Shown: piece by piece, positions 47,601 through 57,961 of the stretch
Numbering within the stretch: the stretch's first letter is position 1
How the letters are laid out: each line of letters starts with the position of its first letter
DNA from: Schizophyllum amplum
Taxonomy: Eukaryota > Basidiomycota > Agaricomycetes > Agaricales > Schizophyllaceae
Length of the DNA stretch: 64,000 bases
Reading direction: 5' to 3'
Assembly: GCA_007026445.1 (NCBI GenBank)
Contig: VDMD01000090.1
Span: 1 to 64,000, forward strand
Notes under the pieces: model-generated
Databases searched by the model: none
The model's input: only the letters and a program-made list of their open reading frames with translations
Told to the model about the DNA's origin: nothing
Position numbers and translations under genes: made by a program

Positions 47601-48080
47601 AGGAGGTTGGTGCGCGGGTATAGGATTCCCGTCTGCGTCGCAGGGACTTGCTGGATTACAGTAAATACTCGAGCTTTTCAGAAGCAAAGGTGACGCACCG
47701 TTCATGTGAGTATGATAATTACGATGTATTCCTAGCCTCTTCTGGCGGCCGTCCTCGTCCTCATCCTCGTCCTCGTTCTCGTCCTTGTCATGCTCCTCTT
47801 CCTCATACGGATCATCAGCTCTGCCCTGCTCATACTCGTCCTCCAATATCGCGGTAGCAAGCTCTGCAAGTCCCGGGAAATCGCCTTCATTCCCTGGCTC
47901 ACGATTTGGCTTGTCGGCAGGTGGTGTATCTCGAGCAGGAGATTTGGAATGACGACGGGTATGCGTACGGTGGATATGTTGCGTGAGACCAGACGAGTTC
48001 GCAAAATGCCGCTTGCAGCCTGGCCTTGGGCACTCGAACCTAGCAGAGTCACTTCGGCGGGTACGAGCCTTGCGTGGCAT
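44659..48080 (-). CDS. Plavaka-family transposase with N-terminal C2H2 finger
   Basis: Nine exons, 47699-48080, 47100-47650, 46832-47039, 46550-46778, 46366-46495, 46136-46311, 45987-46083, 45369-45936 and 44659-45317, total exactly 3000 nt (999 residues) with no stop. A C2H2 zinc finger (FECPRPGCKRHFANSSGL..HIHRTH) sits near the N-terminus, then an acidic linker. Family blocks follow: DVPWQTFEASF, IWYRDPQEVVKSLLDNPDF, FVPIILGSDKTTVSVATGNN, YLSIGNIHNNVRRAHRNG, YRRCIYGIGPYIADYPEQ, PRADIHELISFDLLHQLIKG and HSMVHYHWMIQEFGSPNG. These are typical of fungal Plavaka (CACTA-related) transposases, expected to cut and rejoin the element ends. The upstream frame is open, but the ATG at 48080 fits. Confidence 0.88.
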
Positions 48081-48205
48081 GATGGAGGGCAAGGAGATAG
48101 ATTGCAAAAAAGAGCGAGGTGGCTAACAGGAACAAACTCAGACGGTCGGGCTTCGTCGGAAAGGTGAACCCCTAAGTTCTCGATTTGCCCTTCCCTCCAC
48201 CCATC
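48081..48205. promoter_or_regulatory. Bidirectional promoter inside the Plavaka element
   Basis: Only 125 bp separates the divergent start codons of the transposase and the companion gene, so their transcription is probably coupled. Confidence 0.5.
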
Positions 48206-50727
48206 ATGTCCAGGGCAACGCGGTCGACGAACCCTTTCCAACGCCCGGGTCTTCCACAACTTCTTCCTGACGACCCTACAGATGACGAGCAAGCAGCCCG
48301 GCGTCGTCAGAAGAAGGATGCCAAAGAGAAGTTCAACCCCGTGAAGAGAAAATCGGTTGACTTATCGTTAATCGCTGCTCTCGAGGACAAGGCGGCACGG
48401 CAGGAGCAGGAGCGACTGGAGGCTGCCCGCACGCTGTCAACTCTGCCTAAGGGAGGGATGGCGAGTCAGTCCAGCGGTGCGCTCCCAAATGAGCTTACTT
48501 TGCGGGTCTGATTTTCCTTGTGATAGGAGTTCCCATCGCTGCCGGCGGTAAGGAGCAGTCGTCGAAGCCGGCAACAGACCAGGAGACAGCGTCACGGACG
48601 AACAATGGTCCTCATACTTCTGAAAAGAACCCAGAACGTGAGTCTTCTTACATGTGTCTAGGACATAGACGTACATGTTGACCTTGGGTAGCGCTGGCTC
48701 ATTCCCAATCGGCGCAAGTTGAAGTACAAACACCGCCCATGTATGCAGAGCGGACGGACTTTGACTTTGACGAGAACACTGAGGGCGGCGTCGAGGACGA
48801 CCAGTCAAACTATCCGTCTGGGCCACCGACAAGTGGCGACGAGTACGATTACCGCTCGGAGCACAGCGAGCAGAACTTGCAGTTTGCACCAGTCGACAGG
48901 CGCCACCTAAATGCAAACAAGGACGAGAACGATCATAGAGACGAAGACGAAGATGAAGACGACGTGGATCCTGACTTTTATCCTGGACCTGTCGGGGAGG
49001 CTAGCGACAGCGAGGATGAGTCCGAAGACGAAGCACAAGTCCGACAGGGTGGTGGTAAGAAGAAAGCGCGTTCTCACAAGGTTTGATCTTCGTGATGTTG
49101 ACTTCCCCCTTTGACGTGTTTTCACAGACCACCAAACCCGCTCGCGGATCGCTACGCACAGAGATCCGTGCTCAGCGCTCGACTCAGGCTCGAACTGGGA
49201 CTCCGCAAGCTCAAGACGGCACGAGCGCGAGCAAGCGCAAGTACGATCAAGCCAACACGCTAGGGGGCAAGGAATCTCAGTGCGTGGCTGAACCGTTGAT
49301 TTTGCTCAGACGCTAACGCAGGCATCCAAGGCCTGTGCACCACCCCAAACGCGTCAAGAACACGATCCCTCATGGATTGGTCCCAGGCTGGCAGAAGTAC
49401 AGGAGCGGTGGACCGGCATCTCATGGCGCCGTCTCCCATGCGCCTGATCCTTTGTCCAGACGCTCCTCAAGCGGGTCGGACGGCATGAACATCGACAGGA
49501 CTCACCTCTTTGAAGACGATGAAAGGGACAAGGTCTTTCCTGAAAGTCTGGCTGCGTCAACGAGTAACAAAGCTGCAGGCCGTCACATTTCGCAGGTGCG
49601 TCGTAAATTGTCGTTTCCCCCGTCCATGGTCTGCACTCATAGCCTGATACCAGATGAAGGTTCATGTCATCAAGACCGACGTCGCCCTGCGCCTCAACAA
49701 GAAGACCGGCCGCGGGAAGAAGCCAAAATTCAGCAATAAACACCTTCCCCCTTGCACGCGCAGCCCGGAAGGCGAGTTGCGATGGAAGAAACAGCTCATA
49801 CCTACGATTATTCAGCACTGCGGGACCATCCGGTACGCCTGGACAGTGTCAACCGATCAGGAGACGCAGCCTCTGGTCAAGCGAACATTCATTCGCCTTT
49901 TTGGCGAGCAAGGCGAGGAACCGGACTTCAGCATAACTGGACCTGTATATACCGTGGTGCGTCATATCTTGCTGCTCTGGCATGCGGACTGAGTAAGACA
50001 TGTGTAGGCCATGCAACGCACGGTCGAATACCGTCACAGCTTCGCTACGACTGCCAACAAGTTCCTGACGAAGGTCCTCACGAAGACGAAGGTCGGTAAT
50101 GATGCAGACCCAGAGGCACTCATGTTCCCAACGCCGGAGTCGCGCAAGGACATGGTGGGGCGGTACAGAAAGGGCTTGCGCTTTCTGTACAGTGACCCCG
50201 ATTTCGACAATCCAAAGGTATGTCCTCATTCCAGTTGCTGATCGCAAACTTACCCAGTCTAGAGCTCGACAGGTATCTTTCGCTCCGCCTATTATCTCGT
50301 AGTTCTGGCGCATCACTTTAAGTGTGCTCAGGGCGCGCTGCCTCCGCCCGGGAAATCTGTGGAAGATCCACCCGATCCACCAATCGGCGCTATGGTGCTT
50401 GCTGCCATTGCGGTGCGTCCGGCAATCTACGTCTTCCGTTGTATGATGATGTGTGCTAATATATTGCAGATCGAACGTGCCTTCAAGGCTTGGAAGACGG
50501 GCGAATTCGTCGAGGGGAGTGTCGACGACTTCTCCTTCAATTCATACCAGGAGGCGACTCGCGTCTACCTCAAGCACATCGACGACCTCGACGACGATAC
50601 AATCAACGACATCCTCCAGCAGGCTTTCAGTGTTTACCTTGGCGAGGATGGTCCGGCGGACAACGAGCAGGCAGGTTCAAACGTCAGTGACTCGGACGAT
50701 GATCGCCGGCATCTCTCTCTTCAGTAA
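48206..50727 (+). CDS. Companion protein of the Plavaka element, DUF6532-like C-terminus
   Basis: Nine exons, 48206-48464, 48527-48637, 48692-49080, 49128-49278, 49321-49595, 49654-49956, 50008-50217, 50263-50412 and 50470-50727, total 2106 nt (701 residues) without stops. The N-terminal half is charged and disordered-looking, with an acidic run (NDHRDEDEDEDDVDPDF) and basic stretches. The C-terminal domain (KRTFIRLFGEQG, AMQRTVEYRHSFATTANKFL, AYYLVVLAHHFKCAQGALPP, PIGAMVLAAIAIERAFKAWK) resembles the DUF6532 proteins common in agaricomycetes; I hold that at moderate confidence. Its position between the transposon ends makes it cargo or an accessory factor. Function unknown. Confidence 0.75.
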
Positions 50728-51073
50728 CGACCGTAATGCGATCGTTTAGTACCAGATATATACATGATTTACTCGCTTATGGCTTGGAATGGCAAGACCC
50801 CTTTGACGCGGCTGGAGCTTGACTGATAGCTGAAATGTCTGGTACTGATTGGCTTGTCCTGACTTACTCCCTCGCCTTGTGAGATGTACTGGTGGACATT
50901 ACATGTGGCACTTAAATTGTGAGCTTGTCTGACCGACTTGGATGAGCTTACGAACTTGGATTATAGACTTGAGGTTGAGAGCTTGACTTGCGATGACTTT
51001 TTTAAGCAGGTCCTAAATTAAATAAGACATCGAACTTGCGACTTATGGGCTTATTCAAGGCGGTAAGCCACCT

Positions 51074-51088
51074 GAAGGTTTCCTGATG
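51074..51088 (-). repeat. Right terminal inverted repeat of the Plavaka element
   Basis: GAAGGTTTCCTGATG, perfect inverse of 43550-43564. Confidence 0.7.
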
Positions 51089-51406
51089 CAACACTTAGAA
51101 CGACCGAAGACACGCAACGGAAGTAAAGCGAATACGGCTGCGGCACGTGCCCTCCGGCCGCGCTCGGGCGGGACCTGATTACCGTGGCGCGCCCATTGTT
51201 CTCCGCCCCCTCCATCTCGTCCTTCTTTAACGTACCCAAGCATGTTTAGTATCGTTGGAATCGTACGAACAGTGGCTAAAAGACTGCACCGACGCCCATG
51301 AGCGCGAGTGCTCACAATACAGCCGAAGTCGAGCGCTGTCGCGCGTCCGAACAGCGAAGGCTGCAACGGCGGCTTGCCCCTCCCCGAGGACTTCCCTGGG
51401 CGAGCT

Positions 51407-51525
51407 GCGTGTCTTGGGGAAGGATCAGCGACTTAGCACCCCACAAGACACGCAAATCCTGGGCGGGCAGCGCACTGGATGCGTGTCTTGTGAAGAAATA
51501 AGTTGCAGCCCATCGCAAGACACGC
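51407..51525. repeat. Alternating GCGTGTCTTG decamer array
   Basis: GCGTGTCTTG at 51407, its complement at 51444, forward at 51481 and complement at 51516; spacing is 37, 37 and 35 bp. The DNA between the copies is not otherwise repeated. Confidence 0.7.
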
Positions 51526-54382
51526 ATTCTAAGTATACGCCGCTCGGTTCGCGCTCGGGGCTGAAGGGGCGATCCGCGCCTTCTCAGGCGAGCTATGGGC
51601 AGGCTCGAGCCGGTTACTTGGCCTACGAGCTGACTGACGCGCTGCAGCGATCCAGGCAGCGAGCCGGCACGCGAAGTCGAAAACCGCCGCCCACTGTGAC
51701 CGCCCGGCGCGGTTCGATCACCTTCCCCCGCCCACCATCTCGCGCTTTCAACAACAGGCAGTCTCGGGCTGCAGCCCGAACGCGACGCAGCTGACAGAGC
51801 GAGCATCGGAGGTCCTTACCGGACATACCTCCTCGACGCCGCCCGGCGCGACGTTCTCAGAGACGTCGACGTACTTCACGCGGCGCGCCGCGCCGCCCGT
51901 CGTGTGGAGACATAATGATATAGGACGTGTTGCAGGTGCGTGTGTAGAGTATTCTAGGATCATCAGCATGCTTATAAGTACTGTTAGAAACAGTCACAGT
52001 CCGTGCCTCGATGGGCACCATACGATGCTACAGCAAGAGCGTCGACGCGGCGCGCCCTGCCACGACGGCTGCCCTCGACGCTGCCCAGCTAGACTACCCC
52101 CACCGCTATCAGCGATGCATCCGGGTGTCGTTCACGCGCCGTTCCTCGCCACAGAGGGGCTGCCAATAAGCTTCTGAAATACGAATACGGACGCGAAGGC
52201 CTCTGCTTCGGGGCGAGCGCCTCCGGACTCGCCAATCACCACGCTCGACGCCCCTCGAATGGTTTGCGGACCGCGCAGGTTAGTCCGCCCGTCACCTGCA
52301 GCAAGAGCGCGCTAACACGTCCAATGGCGACCCGCGTGGCGCATCAGGACTGCCGAAGACATGCGCACGGGCCCGAGCAAGAAGAGACCGGGCTCACGAA
52401 CATCCATGCATGCAAATAGAAGAACCCGGGACCTTCGGAAGCGTACGTGGGATGGGCAAGGACCTATGCAAGTAAGTACTTTCGCATGTTTGCCTTCTCC
52501 TTAATCCCATCCCTTCCCCTCTGACCTATGCCTCTGACTGCGTACTGACAACACGGTAGGCGACCATCGCGCGACCTCCGAACCGCCGAACGCGTGCGTG
52601 GCGTAGCTTTACTCGGCGAACAAAAGTACCGACGAACGCCGCGAGAGGTGGGTACTAGGCACCCGGCGGCCTTGTTTTTCTTATATTCTACTAGTCCAGA
52701 ACCATTGTCAAGGAATGCCTGACCACGCGCGAAGCATGCCTGCCCGAAGAAGCTGCCGCATTCCCAGTGAGCGACACGAGACACAGCGAGCATGTGAGTG
52801 ATGTGCCCTTCCCCCTACCTCCCTCTCATCCATCCTGTGTCTTTCCCTCTCCCTGGCTGCGCCTCCCATGCAAAGCGTGGACTGCTCTGAGTCCTCACCG
52901 CACCGGGAACTCGCAGTTCCGCTCTTGGCTGGGACCGGGGCCCTCCGTCGTCCCTCTCCACCTCATGCATCCCTCGTCCCCTCGTTTTGCCCCTCACCCA
53001 CACCCTTCTTAACGACTCAATTGCTCTTTCGCAGAGGATGGCATACTGTGCACTCCCAAAGCGGCAAGCGGGCGAGGCCAGCGACGAGTTGCCTGCCAAT
53101 TGACAAGTGTCAGAGTAGACAGAGAGCGGCAGGTGCTACGGCGCGCATTGGGGAACGAGCAGGGGGCTGAGTGGAAAGCGACGGGGGCAGGCTGGCAAGG
53201 AGCGCGGGATGGAATAGCGCTGAAGGGCGGGAGAAAGACGATGAGCACGCCAGCGTGAGGGGAGCGAGGGCAAAGAGCACAAAAGGACGAGTGCGACAAT
53301 GGAAGCTGCAGCGGGGACAGAAACAGCGCGACAAGTTCGTAACGAGCGCGACAAGGATGGAATTAGCGCGGTGACGACGGAAGAGATACGAGGGACGCGA
53401 GGGCGAGGGCGGGGGGAATACGGGAGAGCGCGGAATCACGGGACGAGCATGGCAGCGCGAGCGAAACAAAGGCGGCAACACCAGGTTAGCTTAAGAGCAA
53501 CGGGAGGAGAACGACAAGAGCCAGATCAAGGATGGCACGCGCGAGATCGTCGAGGGCGGGAGCGCCACAATGACGGGACGGTGGCGACGAACACTGAAAA
53601 CTCCGTGTCGTCCGTCAGCATAGGCGCATTGCTTCGTACTTCAGGGAGTTTCTCTTCTGTTCGCGGCATTGCCCTCGTGCTGATGTGCTGCGTAGTTTGC
53701 GCCAAAGAGGCTGGGGGCCGAGGGCTGTAGGGTGACGCGCGGGGGGCAGTAGGCATAGAATTTGTGAATATACTGAGTTTGCCCTTCCCTCGTACTGTGC
53801 CGATGTTTTCAGTAGGTATAGATAATGTTAATGAGCTCGTGCCGCTGTTGACGTTCTGAGTCAAAGCGAACGGCAAGGGATCAATGGCGAGGGCCACCCC
53901 CTTCTCGAGATCTTCGCCGACGTTGGCGCGCATTCGCGGTGTGCACGACTGCACTGTAGGCGTGGGCAACAAGGTATTTACGAAGTTTGTGGCACATGCT
54001 GAAACAGCGTCTTTTCTCCAGATTGCTACTACTCTCCCACGCTGACAGGGACACCGCGCAAGGGGGATTGGCGACGCGAGGGGGAGGGCGCGGGTGCGAC
54101 GCGAGCGACGTGCGACGCGATCAGGAACTAGGTAAGACCGTAAGAGCAAGTAGCGTCGAGAACTAAGTCACAGCTATAACATATACAGGACTCCGAGCAG
54201 CGAGGCGGGGACGATGGGGAGGATAGCGAAAACTAAGTAATAGCGGGCCGCGACGACGAGCTGCGAGCCGACGCCGCCGCCCGTGGCGAGAGGGGAGCAA
54301 ACGCGGAGGCAGATGGCGGCGCGGAGGACCTCCGTATGTGGCCGCTATCACCGGCCGCGCGCGCCGACCGGCCGCATCACGT

Positions 54383-54446
54383 GCGTGTCTTCGGAAGTGT
54401 CAAGACACGCTGACGTAAGCGATCCGCGCCTCCGGTGCGTGTCTTG
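54383..54446. repeat. Second GCGTGTCTTG decamer cluster
   Basis: GCGTGTCTTC at 54383, CAAGACACGC at 54401 and GCGTGTCTTG at 54437. Confidence 0.65.
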
Positions 54447-54709
54447 TGTGAAGGAAGCACGGAGAACGCGCAACAGGCCGTGCGGTTGAAGGTAATCTGG
54501 ATTCTTTCCCCACTCTGGCCCCGGAATGGCGCCCTTTGGGCGCTCATGTGATGGGCGGCGACCTGAGGCTAATGGGGAAATTGGGACGATTGTTGGCGGC
54601 TCTGAATTCTCGAAACCACACGGAGACGGGCAAAACATGTGTATTGAAAGACAAAAACCGCAGCGACAGTAATTGCCCACCGGCAAGCATGTCTCCTTAT
54701 TCGCGAGTG

Positions 54710-55720
54710 CAAATGAGAATCGGGAAACCGAGAGCCTCTCGTGGCTTGTACGAGCATGGCCGGTTCACCTAAAGGTGAGAAGAATAAGCGTGGTTTTTCT
54801 GAAAGGAAGACGGCCAAGACGTACCTCGACGAGGAGCTGGTACTTAGCGCCGTATAAGAGCAGCGTAATGTCGATGTAGAGCTGTACACGCCGGGTTGTT
54901 TGGAGACGAAGTAGCCGTCATCGACAGGGACTGCTGAACTGTCGATGAAGTCGAGTTGACAAAGTGTAATGGGGATGAGAGCAGCGCTGTTCAGAGCGTG
55001 GAGCGCAGTTCAGAGCGCAGTTCAGAGCGTGGTACATGGAGGGGTTATGAATCGTCCATTCAGGCGGCGCGGGGGAGGTCCCATAGAGCGATCCATCGCC
55101 TGTACGGGGATGCAGACATCGTGTCGCGCTATCGAGGGTGCGTAAGCGAGCAGAACGCGTAGCGGACATTGCAGTACGCACCGGTGCGGTCCGCAGCACA
55201 TATATGAGCACTCCAGAGAGGTCGCAGAGGGCGGTGATCTTTTCATGAGGAAGGATGTTGGCAAGGGAAGCTGTAACACGCCATACCGCGCGACTGTCGA
55301 ATGATTTGAGGACTTCTCGGCCGTCGTCGAGCACCTCGGGGTCCTACTGCATGGTGTGAGGAAGAATGCGAGTTCCTGCGTACGTAGCACGCACCTTGTG
55401 CATACTTATGCGCCGCGTATGCTGAGGCTCGTTGGGACGTGCGTCTTGCGCGTCGGCGCCAAAGCCCATAGTAAGTCCATTAGTTCGTCGTCTTCATAAG
55501 CCGTACTACGAGACGACGCAGGACGCAGTGGTTGAGGATGAGATGAAGGTCGGGATCAAGGTAGAACAATGCCGTGACGTGACGCGATCACCTTCTTGAG
55601 CATCACGCCAATTCGACCGAAGCGAGTCAGCGATTCGATGAAGCCACTGTCACCTGAAGCAACTGAGAGCACCGGGTAAGTCGACTCCAATGTCTAGAGG
55701 AGTTTGTTGCGCAGCCTTAC
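54710..55720 (-). pseudogene. Degenerate copy of an unidentified gene (copy 2)
   Basis: Minus-strand segments DGREVLKSFDSRAVWRVTAS, ANILPHEKITALCDLSGVLI and PCSYKPREALGFPILICT align with the pieces at 39.8-40.8 kb in the same order and with the same last intron. Stops and shifts interrupt it. The shared nucleotide stretch around the exon end reading GTGCTCATATATGTGCTGCG is nearly identical in both copies. Confidence 0.55.
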
Positions 55721-55836
55721 AGCGTGACGAATTATTGATAGGGCCGATGTAAGTACATCTAACTACCGCGCGGCGGCGGAGTCGTATACTGACCCACTTC
55801 GAGTCCCACTGCTTCATAGATCTGACGCCGTCAAAC

Positions 55837-57737
55837 TCATCGTTTCCTCAGATTCAAGCGCTTATCAGCCCTCCATTCTCCGCTCGGTCCCTCCCAGCCA
55901 TCCGCCACCGGGACATAACCATCGAGCATAAGTCGCAGCGGCCCAAGATATACCTGCACCTGATACGGGTCCTTCTGCGCGTTGTGGCCCAAGGCGGGCA
56001 CAAACATAGTCACAAGAAGGCGAACCTCTTCCCGATCGCTCTTCGTCAGACGACGCCACACGTGCCGCGGCGGTAACTCGACGAGGTCAATGCTGAGGTA
56101 GTAGTCACACGCCTGCCCATCCGCGCTCGAAGCGATTTGCTCGAGGAGTTCCGAAGCGTGCTTCCGGATGTACGAGCGAGCGCAGATGGACTGAAAGCGC
56201 GCGTCGATGGGGGAGAGCTCTGCCGGGGAGAAAAATGCGAGGACACCTGGTTTGGATGGGTGAGCAAAGACGCGGGACTCCATGCTCTGGAATTCACGTA
56301 CTTTCATCCATAGCTGCGCGAATGGATTTACATCTAGCGCGATGCGTGGGCCAGGCCTTCCGCTGACATTCGGCGGAGCAGTAGCAAGTCGTCAAGCACG
56401 AGCACCGACGAAGGCCCCCCGCACGTCCCTCTGCGTGCTTACGAGGGCACTAAGGGAAACGCGAATGAGCGTAAGGTGATTCGGGGAACGGCACGAAACC
56501 GCACCTTGATATACCCGCACACTTTGCTGAACGACGACTGCAGAATCGCGACTCGCTCCTGCATCGTCGTGTCTACCTCCTCGTTCCCGAAAGGGATCGG
56601 CTCTCCGCCCGGGCTCAACGCACGCAGAACGTTGACGTACATCGCCTGCTGCGAGATCCATCCAATCATCTTCCCGGTAACATACGTCGGCCTCATCGCA
56701 TTGAGCTCCAGAACCATATCCAGAAGACCGTCTTGTAAAGCCCAGACGAGCGACCGGCGGTCGTCCGCGGCCTGCCACATCCCCAACAACACCGTACTCG
56801 CCGACTCAGCGGCCTCCAGCGCGTCCCCGGGCCGATCAAGCAAGAAGCGCACCATGCTAACGAGCGTCCGGACGACGTCTCGCCCCTGCCAGGCAGCAGG
56901 AAGCAGCAAATTCGACAAGATCGCCATCAACGACAACTGGTTCATCGCCGCCGAACTGACCGTCGAGTTCGCATTCGAGCAGGTTCGTGAGTGCGGGTCG
57001 GTCGCGCGGGCGAGGCGGTCGACGAGGTGGAGGAGGCGGCGGTAGAAGCGGCGCGGGCTGTGCCCGGTGATCGCGAACGCCATCTCGCGCGCGACGGGGT
57101 CGGCGTCCGGCGACAGCACCGGCTGGCGGGCGGCGACTTTGGCGGGCGCGCCGCGGCCTAGGAGCGCGGGCTTGATGGTGACGAAGAGGAGCTTGATACG
57201 CTTGAGGGCGTATGGGAACTCGTCGTCGCAGTACACGTCGATGTGGAGCCAGAGGTCGAAGAGCAGGCGGTAGATATGGGGCGTCTGCGCGAAGGTGTCG
57301 AACATCGCGGGCTTGAGGGTGAGGAGGCCGCGGAAGAGGCGGGTGAGGAGGGGGACGGGGGCGTGTGGCATTCTCTCGGTGCCGAGATGGTGTTTGGGGT
57401 GGAGGTAGTCGATCCAGGATACGATGTGGGGCCATAGTTTGCGCACGTGGGGTTCGATGAGTGGCGTGAGTTGGGGGTGTTGGATGCAGAGGATGTTGGC
57501 TATTGCTTCGAGGCTGCGTACGGCGTTGAGTACGACATGTGTTCGGAGACTCCAGTGAGTGCTGTCCATGATGAATGGGTCGCATTCGAGGTCTGCGAAA
57601 TGGAATTGTCGCTGTCGAAGCAAGGATCTTATGCGGAGTACTGTGGCGCTCTCGAGGTCGTCGGGTGAAGAATCATCATCGAAGTCTTGCGTCAACGCGA
57701 TGAGAGAGGCTATGGTGTCTTCGGGGGGTCTCGACAT
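55837..57737 (-). CDS. MYND zinc-finger protein 1
   Basis: Exons 56505-57737, 56302-56449 and 55837-56246 join to 1791 nt (596 residues). The first exon encodes a long helical region (LLFDLWLHIDVYCDDEFPYA, FYRRLLHLVDRLA, MNQLSLMAILSNLLLP). The second carries a MYND finger: CPRKHAEGRAG, RRCSCLTTCYCSAECQRKAW and PTHRARC give the expected Cys/His ligands. The third is a conserved tail ending in MLDGYVPVADGWEGPSGEWR. Agaricomycetes have many such MYND proteins; MYND fingers usually mediate protein contacts, and no specific role is known to me. Start MSRPPEDT at 57735-57737 was chosen because the frame upstream contains only a non-ATG extension. Confidence 0.85.
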
Positions 57738-57961
57738 GAAGACACGAAATGAGTGGCGCGGTGGACGATGGTGGTCGGGAAGAGAAAGCAAGCCAAATTC
57801 GGCTAACAAACATGAACGTGGTCAACACATGCCGCCACGTGACTGATGTTTGGACCTCACATGACAAAGGTCACGCCACGTTGAAACGAGCGAGTTCGAT
57901 TCTTGTTCCTCCGACCCTCATCAACGACCTAACACGCCACTCGCCGCAGGCTCAGTCTCTC
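57738..57961. promoter_or_regulatory. Bidirectional promoter of the MYND gene pair
   Basis: 224 bp between two divergent paralogues, so they may be co-regulated. No certain motif is seen. Confidence 0.5.

Larger units (their letters stand above)
43550..51088. mobile_element. Complete Plavaka-type DNA transposon with companion gene
   Basis: The 7,539-bp unit is bounded by perfect 15-bp inverted repeats, CATCAGGAAACCTTC at 43550-43564 and its complement at 51074-51088. CA adjoins both ends and may be a 2-bp target duplication. Subterminal zones on both sides carry repeated ACTTGCG-like words (43617-43715 and 50990-51035). It holds an intact Plavaka transposase gene on minus and a divergent intact gene on plus. 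43565-44658 and 50728-51073 contain no other gene. Autonomous mobility is plausible. Confidence 0.75.
51089..54709. other. 3.6-kb intergenic region without a supported gene
   Basis: Open frames up to 207 codons occur (for example minus 53526-54149), but none shows a known domain, conserved splice pattern or plausible start. Two clusters of a decamer are listed separately. I see no transposon ends. Confidence 0.5.

Noticed and set aside
53526..54149. 207-codon minus-strand frame
   Set aside because: No recognisable domain, weak start context and no homologous exon structure; could be chance.
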